The notes under the pieces are model-generated. The model did no database searches and was not told where the DNA came from. It saw nothing but the letters and a program-made list of their open reading frames with translations. Positions 36,701 through 49,948 of a DNA stretch of 64,000 nt are shown in pieces. The DNA is from Episyrphus balteatus (taxonomy: Eukaryota; Arthropoda; Insecta; Diptera; Syrphidae). A program made the position numbers and the translations under genes. Within the stretch, counting starts at the first letter, position 1, and each line of letters starts with the position of its first letter. The stretch is from positions 38,613,679 to 38,677,678 of the forward strand of contig NC_079135.1 of NCBI RefSeq assembly GCF_945859705.1. The letters run 5' to 3'.

Positions 36701-38056
36701 ACTTATAGAAAATACATTTTTGTGATCTGTGAGTCGATATCCTTCGCATACAATTCAATTGGAGTTGAAAAATTCATTTTTGAAGAAAATGACATTTCAA
36801 AATCTTTAAATCGTCATATCTCGTTAACCGAGCGTCTAAACAGGTCAAAACTTGCAAAATTCAAAATTCTCTAAAAACAAAACTACAAGTCCAAAACTTA
36901 TAGAAAATACATTTTTGTGATCTGTGAGTCGATATCCTTCGCATACAATTCAATTGGAGTTGAAAAATTCATTTTTGAAGAAAATGACATTTCAAAATCT
37001 TTAAATCGTCATATCTCGTTAACCGAGCGTCTAAACAGGTCAAAACTTGCAAAATTCAAAATTCTCTAAAAACAAAACTACAAGTCCAAAACTTATAGAA
37101 AATACATTTTTGTGATCTGTGAGTCGATATCCTTCGCATACAATTCAATTGGAGTTGAAAAATTCATTTTTGAAGAAAATGACATTTCAAAATCTTTAAA
37201 TCGTCATATCTCGTTAACCGAGCGTCTAAACAGGTCAAAACTTGCAAAATTCAAAATTCTCTAAAAACATAACTACAAGTCCAAAACTTATAGAAAATAC
37301 ATTTTTGTGATCTGTGAGTCGATATCCTTCGCATACAATTCAATTGGAGTTGAAAAATTCATTTTTGAAGAAAATGACATTTCAAAATCTTTAAATCGTC
37401 ATATCTCGTTAACCGAGCGTCTAAACAGGTCAAAACTTGCAAAATTCAAAATTCTCTAAAAACAAAACTACAAGTCCAAAACTTATAGAAAATACATTTT
37501 TGTGATCTGTGAGTCGATATCCTTCGCATACAATTCAATTGGAGTTGAAAAATTCATTTTTGAAGAAAATGACATTTCAAAATCTTTAAATCGTCATATC
37601 TCGTTAACCGAGCGTCTAAACAGGTCAAAACTTGCAAAATTCAAAATTCTCTAAAAACAAAACTACAAGTCCAAAACTTATAGAAAATAAATTTTTGTGA
37701 TCTGTGAGTCGATATCCTTCGCATACAATTCAATTGGAGTTGAAAAATTCATTTTTGAAGAAAATGACATTTCAAAATCTTTAAATCGTCATATCTCGTT
37801 AACCGAGCGTCTAAACAGGTCAAAACTTGCAAAATTCAAAATTCTCTAAAAACAAAACTACAAGTCCAAAACTTATAGAAAATACATTTTTGTGATCTGT
37901 GAGTCGATATCCTTCGCATACAATTCAATTGGAGTTGAAAAATTCATTTTTGAAGAAAATGACATTTCAAAATCTTTAAATCGTCATATCTCGTTAACCG
38001 AGCGTCTAAACAGGTCAAAACTTGCAAAATTCAAAATTCTCTAAAAACAAAACTAC
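33768..38056. repeat. Homogeneous run of 22 gtgA monomers
   Basis: Twenty-two consecutive aag/gtgA/ttcgc/tttaaat monomers, the longest run of a single type in the window. Visible exceptions are few: ttTat at 33768, aataAattttt at 33963, 36302 and 37667, a 194-bp gcgct unit at 35328, and aacaTaac near 37269. There is essentially no higher-order structure; the monomer itself is the unit of homogenisation. It separates the two HOR-rich halves of the window. Confidence 0.85.
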
Positions 38057-38445
38057 ATGTCCAAAACTTATAGAAAATACATTTTTGTGCTCTGTGAGTC
38101 GATATCCTTCGCCTACAATTCAATTGGAGTTGAAAAATTCATTTTTGAAGAAAATGACATTTCAAAATCTTTAAATCGTCATATCTCGTTAACCGAGCGT
38201 CTAAACAGGTCAAAACTTGCAAAATTCAAAATTCTCTAAAAACAAAACTACAAGTCCAAAACTTATAGAAAATACATTTTTGTGATCTGTGAGTCGATAT
38301 CCTTCGCATACAATTCAATTGGAGTTGAAAAATTCATTTTTGAAGAAAATGACATTTCAAAATCTTTAAATCGTCATATCTCGTTAACCGAGCGCTAAAC
38401 AGGTCAAAACTTGCAAAATTCAAAATTCTCTAAAAACAAAACTAC
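38057..38445. repeat. Isolated dimer resembling the left-hand HOR
   Basis: An atg-gtgC monomer (38057, with private ttcgcCtac) followed by a 194-bp gcgct gtgA unit (38252), and then a taataat-ended unit at 38446. This atg / gcgct / taataat order is that of blocks A-D (for example 4659, 4854, 5048), and it is the only place right of 24 kb with taataat. Confidence 0.75.
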
Positions 38446-39420
38446 AAGTCCAAAACTTATAGAAAATACATTTTTGTGATCTGTGAGTCGATATCCTTCG
38501 CATACAATTCAATTGGAGTTGAAAAATTCATTTTTGAAGAAAATGACATTTCAAAATCTTTAAATCGTCATATCTCGTTAACCGAGCGTCTAAACAGGTC
38601 AAAACTTGCAAAATTCAAAATTCTCTAATAATAAAACTACATGTCCAAAACTTATAGAAAATACATTTTTGTGCTCTGTGAGTCGATATCCTTCGCATAC
38701 AATTCAATTGGAGTTGAAAAATTCATTTTTGAAGAAAATGACATTTCAAAATCTTTAAATCGTCATATCTCGTTAACCGAACGTCTAAACAGGTCAAAAC
38801 TTGCAAAATTCAAAATTCTCTAAAAACAAAACTGCAAGTCCAAAACTTATAGAAAATACATTTTTGTGATCTGTGAGTCGATATCCTTCGCATACAATTC
38901 AATTGGAGTTGAAAAATTCATTTTTGAAGAAAATGACATTTCAAAATCTTTAAATCGTCATATCTCGTTAACCGAGCGTCTAAACAGGTCAAAACTTGCA
39001 AAATTCAAAATTCTCTAAAAACAAAACTACAAGTCCAAAACTTATAGAAAATACATTTTTGTGATCTGTGAGTCGATATCCTTCGCATACAATTCAATTG
39101 GAGTTGAAAAATTTATTTTTGAAGAAAATGACATTTCAAAATCTTTAAATCGTCATATCTCGTTAACCGAGCGTCTAAACAGGTCAAAACTTGCAAAATT
39201 CAAAATTCTCTAAAAACAAAACTACAAGTCCAAAACTTATAGAAAATACATTGTTGTGCTCTGTGAGTCGATATCCTTCGCATACAATTCAATTGGAGTT
39301 GAAAAATTCATTTTTGAAGAAAATGACATTTCAAAATCTTTAAATCGTCATATCTCGTTAACCGAGCGTCTAAACAGGTCAAAACTTGCAAAATTCAAAA
39401 TTCTCTAAAAACAAAACTAC
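38446..39420. repeat. 5-monomer block duplicated at 41370-42345
   Basis: Shared ordered markers: taataat/taataac end (38446/41370), atg with cgaAcg (38641/41565), actGcaag start (38836/41760), ttTat (39031/41955), gtgC (39226/42151). The spacing is 2,924 bp, 15 monomers with one 194-bp unit between. The later copy has an extra G in ttcgGcat near 42010, and the earlier one has acattGttgtg near 39252. Confidence 0.75.
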
Positions 39421-40005
39421 AAGTCCAAAACTTATAGAAAATACATTTTTGTGATCTGTGAGTCGATATCCTTCGCATACAATTCAATTGGAGTTGAAAA
39501 ATTCATTTTTGAAGAAAATGACATTTCAAAATCTTTAAATCGTCATATCTCGTTAACCGAGCGTCTAAACAGGTCAAAACTTGCAAAATTCAAAATTCTC
39601 TAAAAACAAAACTACAAGTCCAAAACTTATAGAAAATACATTTTTGTGCTCTGTGAGTCGATATCCTTCGCATACAATTCAATTGGAGTTGAAAAATTCA
39701 TTTTTGAAGAAAATGACATTTCAAAATCTTTAAATCGTCATATCTCGTTAACCGAGCGTCTAAACAGGTCAAAACTTGCAAAATTCAAAATTCTCTAAAA
39801 ACAAAACTACAAGTCAAAAACTTATAGAAAATACATTTTTGTGCTCTGTGAGTCGATATCCTTCGCATACAATTCAATTGGAGTTGAAAAATTCATTTTT
39901 GAAGAAAATGACATTTCAAAATCTTTAAATCGTCATATCTCGTTAACCGAGCGTCTAAACAGGTCAAAACTTGCAAAATTCAAAATTCTCTAAAAACAAA
40001 ACTAC

Positions 40006-41174
40006 AAGTCCAAAACTTATAGAAAATACATTTTTGTGATCTGTGAGTCGATATCCTTCGCATACAATTCAATTGGAGTTGAAAAATTTATTTTTGAAGA
40101 AAATGACATTTCAAAATCTTTAAATCGTCATATCTCGTTAACCGAGCGTCTAAACGGTCAAAACTTGCAAAATTCAAAATTCTCTAAAAACAAAACTACA
40201 AGTCCAAAACTTATAGAAAATACATTTTTGTGCTCTGTGAGTCGATATCCTTCGCATACAATTCAATTGGAGTTGAAAAATTCATTTTTGAAGAAAATGA
40301 CATTTCAAAATCTTTAAATCGTCATATCTCGTTAACCGAGCGTCTAAACAGGTCAAAACTTGCAAAATTCAAAATTCTCTAATAACAAAACTACATGTCC
40401 AAAACTTATAGAAAATACATTTTTGTGCTCTGTGAGTCGATATCCTTTGCATACAATTCAATTGGAGTTGAAAAATTCATTTTTGAAGAAAATGACATTT
40501 CAAAATCTTTAAATCGTCATATCTCGTTAACCGAGCGTCTAAACAGGTCAAAACTTGCAAAATTCAAAATTCTCTAATAACAAAACTACATGTCCAAAAC
40601 TTATAGAAAATACATTTTTGTGATCTGTGAGTCGATATCCTTCGCATACAATTCAATTGGAGTTGAAAAATTCATTTTTGAAGAAAATGACATTTCAAAA
40701 TCTTTAAATCGTCATATCTCGTTAACCGAGCGTCTAAACAGGTCAAAACTTGCAAAATTCAAAATTCTCTAAAAACAAAACTACAAGTCCAAAACTTATA
40801 GAAAATACATTTTTGTGCTCTGTGAGTCGATATCCTTCGCATACAATTCAATTGGAGTTGAAAAATTCATTTTTGAAGAAAATGACATTTCAAAATCTTT
40901 AAATCGTCATATCTCGTTAGCCGAGCGTCTAAACAGGTCAAAACTTGCAAAATTCAAAATTCTCTAATAACAAAACTACATGTCCAAAACTTATAGAAAA
41001 TACATTTTTGTGCTCTGTGAGTCGATATCCTTTGCATACAATTCAATTGGAGTTGAAAAATTAATTTTTGAAGAAAATGACATTTCAAAATCTTTAAATC
41101 GTCATATCTCGTTAACCGAGCGTCTAAACAGGTCAAAACTTGCAAAATTCAAAATTCTCTAAAAACAAAACTAC
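40006..41174. repeat. 6-monomer block duplicated at 45464-46633
   Basis: Shared order: ttTat gtgA (40006/45464), gtgC with taataac (40200/45659), atg-tttgc with taataac (40395/45854), atg-gtgA (40590/46049), gtgC with gttaGccg and taataac (40785/46244), atg-tttgc (40980/46439). The spacing is 5,458-5,459 bp, 28 monomers. The unit at 40006 has lost one A (taaacggtc), which shifts frames. The last pair differ at offset 84 (ttAat versus ttCat). Confidence 0.75.
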
Positions 41175-42345
41175 AAGTCCAAAACTTATAGAAAATACAT
41201 TTTTGTGATCTGTGAGTCGATATCCTTCGCATACAATTCAATTGGAGTTGAAAAATTCATTTTTGAAGAAAATGACATTTCAAAATCTTTAAATCGTCAT
41301 ATCTCGTTAACCGAGCGTCTAAACAGGTCAAAACTTGCAAAATTCAAAATTCTCTAAAAACAAAACTACAAGTCCAAAACTTATAGAAAATACATTTTTG
41401 TGATCTGTGAGTCGATATCCTTCGCATACAATTCAATTGGAGTTGAAAAATTCATTTTTGAAGAAAATGACATTTCAAAATCTTTAAATCGTCATATCTC
41501 GTTAACCGAGCGTCTAAACAGGTCAAAACTTGCAAAATTCAAAATTCTCTAATAACAAAACTACATGTCCAAAACTTATAGAAAATACATTTTTGTGCTC
41601 TGTGAGTCGATATCCTTCGCATACAATTCAATTGGAGTTGAAAAATTCATTTTTGAAGAAAATGACATTTCAAAATCTTTAAATCGTCATATCTCGTTAA
41701 CCGAACGTCTAAACAGGTCAAAACTTGCAAAATTCAAAATTCTCTAAAAACAAAACTGCAAGTCCAAAACTTATAGAAAATACATTTTTGTGATCTGTGA
41801 GTCGATATCCTTCGCATACAATTCAATTGGAGTTGAAAAATTCATTTTTGAAGAAAATGACATTTCAAAATCTTTAAATCGTCATATCTCGTTAACCGAG
41901 CGTCTAAACAGGTCAAAACTTGCAAAATTCAAAATTCTCTAAAAACAAAACTACAAGTCCAAAACTTATAGAAAATACATTTTTGTGATCTGTGAGTCGA
42001 TATCCTTCGGCATACAATTCAATTGGAGTTGAAAAATTTATTTTTGAAGAAAATGACATTTCAAAATCTTTAAATCGTCATATCTCGTTAACCGAGCGTC
42101 TAAACAGGTCAAAACTTGCAAAATTCAAAATTCTCTAAAAACAAAACTACAAGTCCAAAACTTATAGAAAATACATTTTTGTGCTCTGTGAGTCGATATC
42201 CTTCGCATACAATTCAATTGGAGTTGAAAAATTCATTTTTGAAGAAAATGACATTTCAAAATCTTTAAATCGTCATATCTCGTTAACCGAGCGTCTAAAC
42301 AGGTCAAAACTTGCAAAATTCAAAATTCTCTAAAAACAAAACTAC

Positions 42346-43320
42346 AAGTCCAAAACTTATAGAAAATAAATTTTTGTGATCTGTGAGTCGATATCCTTCG
42401 CATACAATTCAATTGGAGTTGAAAAATTCATTTTTGAAGAAAATGACATTTCAAAATCTTTAAATCGTCATATCTCGTTAACCGAACGTCTAAACAGGTC
42501 AAAACTTGCAAAATTCAAAATTCTCTAAAAACAAAACTACAAGTCCAAAACTTATAGAAAATACATTTTTGTGATCTGTGAGTCGATATCCTTCGCATAC
42601 AATTTAATTGGAGTTGAAAAATTCATTTTTGAAGAAAATGACATTTCAAAATCTTTAAATCGTCATATCTCGTTAACCGAGCGTCTAAACAGGTCAAAAC
42701 TTGCAAAATTCAAAATTCTCTAAAAACAAAACTACATGTCCAAAACTTATAGAAAATACATTTTTGTGATCTGTGAGTCGATATCCTTCGCATACAATTC
42801 AATTGGAGTTGAAAAATTCATTTTTGAAGAAAATGACATTTCAAAATCTTTAAATCGTCATATCTCGTTAACCGAGCGTCTAAACAGGTCAAAACTTGCA
42901 AAATTAAAAATTCTCTAAAAACAAAACTACAAGTCCAAAACTTATAGAAAATACATTTTTGTGATCTGTGAGTCGATATCCTTCGCATACAATTCAATTG
43001 GAGTTGAAAAATTCATTTTTGAGGAAAATGACATTTCAAAATCTTTAAATCGTCATATCTCGTTAACCGAGCGTCTAAACAGGTCAAAACTTGCAAAATT
43101 CAAAATTCTCTAAAAACAAAACTACAAGTCAAAAACTTATAGAAAATACATTTTTGTGATCTGTGAGTCGATATCCTTCGCATACAATTCAATTGGAGTT
43201 GAAAAATTCATTTTTGAAGAAAATGACATTTCAAAATCTTTAAATCGTCATATCTCGTTAACCGAGCGTCTAAACAGGTCAAAACTTGCAAAATTCAAAA
43301 TTCTCTAAAAACAAAACTAC
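42346..43320. repeat. 5-monomer block duplicated at 44101-45073, partial third copy at 54629
   Basis: Shared order: cgaAcg (42346/44101), caattTaatt (42541/44294), atg-gtgA (42736/44489), gaGgaaaa (42931/44684), gtcAaaaac (43126/44879). The offset is 1,755 then 1,753 bp because 44101 has lost two T (acatttgtg). A third, partial copy has cgaAcg at 54629, caattTaatt at 54824 and atg-gtgA at 55019. Confidence 0.75.
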
Positions 43321-44100
43321 AAGTCCAAAACTTATAGAAAATACATTTTTGTGATCTGTGAGTCGATATCCTTCGCATACAATTCAATTGGAGTTGAAAA
43401 ATTCATTTTTGAAGAAAATGACATTTCAAAATCTTTAAATCGTCATATCTCGTTAACCGAGCGTCTAAACAGGTCAAAACTTGCAAAATTCAAAATTCTC
43501 TAAAAACAAAACTACAAGTCCAAAACTTATAGAAAATACATTTTTGTGCTCTGTGAGTCGATATCCTTCGCATACAATTCAATTGGAGTTGAAAAATTAA
43601 TTTTTGAAGAAAATGACATTTCAAAATCTTTAAATCGTCATATCTCGTTAACCGAGCGTCTAAACAGGTCAAAACTTGCAAAATTCAAAATTCTCTAAAA
43701 ACAAAACTACAAGTCCAAAACTTATAGAAAATACATTTTTGTGATCTGTGAGTCGATATCCTTCGCATACAATTCAATTGGAGTTGAAAAATTCATTTTT
43801 GAAGAAAATGACATTTCAAAATCTTTAAATCGTCATATCTCGTTAACCGAGCGTCTAAACAGGTCAAAACTTGCAAAATTCAAAATTCTCTAAAAACAAA
43901 ACTACAAGTCCAAAACTTATAGAAAATACATTTTTGTGCTCTGTGAGTCGATATCCTTCGCATACAATTCAATTGGAGTTGAAAAATTAATTTTTGAAGA
44001 AAATGACATTTCAAAATCTTTAAATCGTCATATCTCGTTAACCGAGCGTCTAAACAGGTCAAAACTTGCAAAATTCAAAATTCTCTAAAAACAAAACTAC
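43321..44100. repeat. Local 390-bp dimer duplication
   Basis: A gtgA unit then a gtgC/ttAat unit, twice in tandem (43321, 43516, 43711, 43906). It lies between the two copies of the 5-monomer block at 42346 and 44101. Confidence 0.7.
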
Positions 44101-46633
44101 AAGTCCAAAACTTATAGAAAATACATTTGTGATCTGTGAGTCGATATCCTTCGCATACAATTCAATTGGAGTTGAAAAATTCATTTTTGAAGAAAATGAC
44201 ATTTCAAAATCTTTAAATCGTCATATCTCGTTAACCGAACGTCTAAACAGGTCAAAACTTGCAAAATTCAAAATTCTCTAAAAACAAAACTACAAGTCCA
44301 AAACTTATAGAAAATACATTTTTGTGATCTGTGAGTCGATATCCTTCGCATACAATTTAATTGGAGTTGAAAAATTCATTTTTGAAGAAAATGACATTTC
44401 AAAATCTTTAAATCGTCATATCTCGTTAACCGAGCGTCTAAACAGGTCAAAACTTGCAAAATTCAAAATTCTCTAAAAACAAAACTACATGTCCAAAACT
44501 TATAGAAAATACATTTTTGTGATCTGTGAGTCGATATCCTTCGCATACAATTCAATTGGAGTTGAAAAATTCATTTTTGAAGAAAATGACATTTCAAAAT
44601 CTTTAAATCGTCATATCTCGTTAACCGAGCGTCTAAACAGGTCAAAACTTGCAAAATTCAAAATTCTCTAAAAACAAAACTACAAGTCCAAAACTTATAG
44701 AAAATACATTTTTGTGATCTGTGAGTCGATATCCTTCGCATACAATTCTATTGGAGTTGAAAAATTCATTTTTGAGGAAAATGACATTTCAAAATCTTTA
44801 AATCGTCATATCTCGTTAACCGAGCGTCTAAACAGGTCAAAACTTGCAAAATTCAAAATTCTCTAAAAACAAAACTACAAGTCAAAAACTTATAGAAAAT
44901 ACATTTTTGTGATCTGTGAGTCGATATCCTTCGCATACAATTCAATTGGAGTTGAAAAATTCATTTTTGAAGAAAATGACATTTCAAAATCTTTAAATCG
45001 TCATATCTCGTTAACCGAGCGTCTAAACAGGTCAAAACTTGCAAAATTCAAAATTCTCTAAAAACAAAACTACAAGTCCAAAACTTATAGAAAATACATT
45101 TTTGTGCTCTGTGAGTCGATATCCTTCGCATACAATTCAATTGGAGTTGAAAAATTCATTTTTGAAGAAAATGACATTTCAAAATCTTTAAATCGTCATA
45201 TCTCGTTAACCGAGCGTCTAAACAGGTAAAAACTTGCAAAATTCAAAATTCTCTAAAAACAAAACTACAAGTCCAAAACTTATAGAAAATACATTTTTGT
45301 GCTCTGTGAGTCGATATCCTTCGCATACAATTCAATTGGAGTTGAAAAATTCATTTTTGAAGAAAATGACATTTCAAAATCTTTAAATCGTCATATCTCG
45401 TTAACCGAGCGTCTAAACAGGTCAAAACTTGCAAAATTCAAAATTCTCTAAAAACAAAACTACAAGTCCAAAACTTATAGAAAATACATTTTTGTGATCT
45501 GTCAGTCGATATCCTTCGCATACAATTCAATTGCAGTTGAAAAATTTATTTTTGAAGAAAATGACATTTCAAAATCTTTAAATCGTCATATCTCGTTAAC
45601 CGAGCGTCTAAACAGGTCAAAACTTGCAAAATTCAAAATTCTCTAAAAACAAAACTACAAGTCCAAAACTTATAGAAAATACATTTTTGTGCTCTGTGAG
45701 TCGATATCCTTCGCATACAATTCAATTGGAGTTGAAAAATTCATTTTTGAAGAAAATGACATTTCAAAATCTTTAAATCGTCATATCTCGTTAACCGAGC
45801 GTCTAAACAGGTCAAAACTTGCAAAATTCAAAATTCTCTAATAACAAAACTACATGTCCAAAACTAATAGAAAATACATTTTTGTGCTCTGTGAGTCGAT
45901 ATCCTTTGCATACAATTCAATTGGAGTTGAAAAATTCATTTTTGAAAAAAATGACATTTCAAAATCTTTAAATCGTCATATCTCGTTAACCGAGCGTCTA
46001 AACAGGTCAAAACTTGCAAAATTCAAAATTCTCTAATAACAAAACTACATGTCCAAAACTTATAGAAAATACATTTTTGTGATCTGTGAGTCGATATCCT
46101 TCGCATACAATTCAATTGGAGTTGAAAAATTCATTTTTGAAGAAAATGACATTTCAAAATCTTTAAATCGTCATATCTCGTTAACCGAGCGTCTAAACAG
46201 GTCAAAACTTGCAAAATTCAAAATTCTCTAAAAACAAAACTACAAGTCCAAAACTTATAGAAAATACATTTTTGTGCTCTGTGAGTCGATATCCTTCGCA
46301 TACAATTCAATTGGAGTTGAAAAATTCATTTTTGAAGAAAATGACATTTCAAAATCTTTAAATCGTCATATCTCGTTAGCCGAGCGTCTAAACAGGTCAA
46401 AACTTGCAAAATTCAAAATTCTCTAATAACAAAACTACATGTCCAAAACTTATAGAAAATACATTTTTGTGCTCTGTGAGTCGATATCCTTTGCATACAA
46501 TTCAATTGGAGTTGAAAAATTCATTTTTGAAGAAAATGACATTTCAAAATCTTTAAATCGTCATATCTCGTTAACCGAGCGTCTAAACAGGTCAAAACTT
46601 GCAAAATTCAAAATTCTCTAAAAACAAAACTAC

Positions 46634-48388
46634 AAGTCCAAAACTTATAGAAAATACATTTTTGTGATCTGTGAGTCGATATCCTTCGCATACAATTCAA
46701 TTGGAGTTGAAAAATTCATTTTTGAAGAAAATGACATTTCAAAATCTTTAAATCGTCATATCTCGTTAACCGAGCGTCTAAACAGGTCAAAACTTGCAAA
46801 ATTCAAAATTCTCTAATAACAAAACTACATGTCCAAAACTTATAGAAAATACATTTTTGTGCTCTGTGAGTCGATATCCTTCGCATACAATTCAATTGGA
46901 GTTGAAAAATTAATTTTTGAAGAAAATGACATTTCAAAATCTTTAAATCGTCATATCTCGTTAACCGAGCGTCTAAACAGGTCAAAACTTGCAAAATTCA
47001 AAATTCTCTAAAAACAAAACTACAAGTCCAAAACTTATAGAAAATACATTTTTGTGATCTGTGAGTCGATATCCTTCGCATACAATTCAATTGGAGTTGA
47101 AAAATTCATTTTTGAAGAAAATGACATTTCAAAATCTTTAAATCGTCATATCTCGTTAACCGAACGTCTAAACAGGTCAAAACTTGCAAAATTCAAAATT
47201 CTCTAAAAACAAAACTACAAGTCCAAAACTTATAGAAAATACATTTTTGTGATCTGTGAGTCGATATCCTTCGCATACAATTCAATTGGAGTTGAAAAAT
47301 TCATTTTTGAAGAAAATGACATTTCAAAATCTTTAAATCGTCATATCTCGTTAACCGAGCGTCTAAACAGGTCAAAACTTGCAAAATTCAAAATTCTCTA
47401 AAAACAAAACTACAAGTCAAAAACTTATAGAAAATACATTTTTGTGATCTGTGAGTCGATATCCTTCGCATACAATTCAATTGGAGTTGAAAAATTCATT
47501 TTTGAAGAAAATGACATTTCAAAATCTTTAAATCGTCATATCTCGTTAACCGAGCGTCTAAACAGGTCAAAGCTTGCAAAATTCAAAATTCTCTAAAAAC
47601 AAAACTACAAGTCCAAAACTTATAGAAAATACATTTTTGTGATCTGTGAGTCGATATCCTTCGCATACAATTCAATTGGAGTTGAAAAATTCATTTTTGA
47701 GGAAAATGACATTTCAAAATCTTTAAATCGTCATATCTCGTTAACCGAGCGTCTAAACAGGTCAAAACTTGCAAAATTAAAAATTCTCTAAAAACAAAAC
47801 TACAAGTCAAAAACTTATAGAAAATACATTTTTGTGCTCTGTGAGTCGATATCCTTCGCATACAATTCAATTGGAGTTGAAAATTTCATTTTTGAAGAAA
47901 ATGACATTTCAAAATCTTTAAATCGTCATATCTCGTTAACCGAGCGTCTAAACAGGTCAAAACTTGCAAAATTCAAAATTCTCTAATAACAAAACTACAT
48001 GTCCAAAACTTATAGAAAATACATTTTTGTGCTCTGTGAGTCGATATCCTTTGCATACAATTCAATTGGAGTTGAAAAATTCATTTTTGAAGAAAATGAC
48101 ATTTCAAAATCTTTAAATCGTCATATCTCGTTAACCGAGCGTCTAAACAGGTCAAAACTTGCAAAATTCAAAATTCTCTAAAAACAAAACTACAAGTCCA
48201 AAACTTATAGAAAATACATTTTTGTGATCTGTGAGTCGATATCCTTCGCATACAATTCAATTGGAGTTGAAAAATTCATTTTTGAAGAAAATGACATTTC
48301 AAAATCTTTAAATCGTCATATCTCGTTAACCGAGCGTCTAAACAGGTCAAAACTTGCAAAATTCAAAATTCTCTAAAAACAAAACTAC
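46634..48388. repeat. Mixed satellite monomers
   Basis: Nine 195-bp monomers with no clear internal HOR: taataac end (46634), atg/ttAat with ttcgc (46829), cgaAcg (47024), gtcAaaaac (47414, with agcttgc near 47571), gaGg plus aattAaaa (47609), gtcAaaaac with aaaTttcat (47804), atg-tttgc (47999), and plain gtgA units. The marker set matches the duplicated blocks to the left but the order is shuffled. Confidence 0.7.
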
Positions 48389-49948
48389 AAGTCCAAAACT
48401 TATAGAAAATACATTTTTGTGATCTGTGAGTCGATATCCTTCGCATACAATTCAATTGGAGTTGAAAAATTCATTTTTGAAGAAAATGACATTTCAAAAT
48501 CTTTAAATCGTCATATCTCGTTAACCGAGCGTCTAAACAGGTCAAAACTTGCAAAATTCAAAATTCTCTAAAAACAAAACTACAAGTCCAAAACTTATAG
48601 AAAATACATTTTTGTGCTCTGTGAGTCGATATCCTTCGCATACAATTCAATTGGAGTTGAAAAATTCATTTTTGAAGAAAATGACATTTCAAAATCTTTA
48701 AATCGTCATATCTCGTTAACCGAGCGTCTAAACAGGTCAAAACTTGCAAAATTCAAAATTCTCTAAAAACAAAACTACAAGTCCAAAACTTATAGAAAAT
48801 ACATTTTTGTGATCTGTGAGTCGATATCCTTCGCATACAATTCAATTGGAGTTGAAAAATTCATTTTTGAAGAAAATGACATTTCAAAATCTTTAAATCG
48901 TCATATCTCGTTAACCGAGCGTCTAAACAGGTCAAAACTTGCAAAATTCAAAATTCTCTAAAAACAAAACTACAAGTCCAAAACTTATAGAAAATACATT
49001 TTTGTGATCTGTGAGTCGATATCCTTCGCATACAATTCAATTGGAGTTGAAAAATTCATTTTTGAAGAAAATGACATTTCAAAATCTTTAAATCGTCATA
49101 TCTCGTTAACCGAACGTCTAAACAGGTCAAAACTTGCAAAATTCAAAATTCTCTAAAAACAAAACTACAAGTCCAAAACTTATAGAAAATACATTTTTGT
49201 GATCTGTGAGTCGATATCCTTCGCATACAATTCAATTGGAGTTGAAAAATTCATTTTTGAAGAAAATGACATTTCAAAATCTTTAAATCGTCATATCTCG
49301 TTAACCGAGCGTCTAAACAGGTCAAAACTTGCAAAATTCAAAATTCTCTAAAAACAAAACTACAAGTCCAAAACTTATAGAAAATACATTTTTGTGCTCT
49401 GTGAGTCGATATCCTTCGCATACAATTCAATTGGAGTTGAAAAATTCATTTTTGAAGAAAATGACATTTCAAAATCTTTAAATCGTCATATCTCGTTAAC
49501 CGAGCGTCTAAACAGGTCAAAACTTGCAAAATTCAAAATTCTCTAAAAACAAAACTACAAGTCCAAAACTTATAGAAAATACATTTTTGTGATCTGTGAG
49601 TCGATATCCTTCGCATACAATTCAATTGGAGTTGAAAAATTCATTTTTGAAGAAAATGACATTTCAAAATCTTTAAATCGTCATATCTCGTTAACCGAGC
49701 GTCTAAACAGGTCAAAACTTGCAAAATTCAAAATTCTCTAAAAACAAAACTACAAGTCCAAAACTTATAGAAAATACATTTTTGTGATCTGTGAGTCGAT
49801 ATCCTTCGCATACAATTCAATTGGAGTTGAAAAATTCATTTTTGAAGAAAATGACATTTCAAAATCTTTAAATCGTCATATCTCGTTAACCGAACGTCTA
49901 AACAGGTCAAAACTTGCAAAATTCAAAATTCTCTAAAAACAAAACTAC
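48389..49948. repeat. 780-bp tetramer in tandem duplicate
   Basis: The order gtgA, gtgC, gtgA, gtgA with cgaAcg occurs at 48389-49168 and again at 49169-49948. The gtgC units at 48584 and 49364 and the cgaAcg units at 48974 and 49754 are each 780 bp apart. The copies look identical by eye. Confidence 0.8.

Noticed and set aside
40036..40317. 93-residue frame across two monomers
   Set aside because: Produced by the private 1-bp loss at about 40155, which shifts frame past the normal stop; no sign of a protein family.
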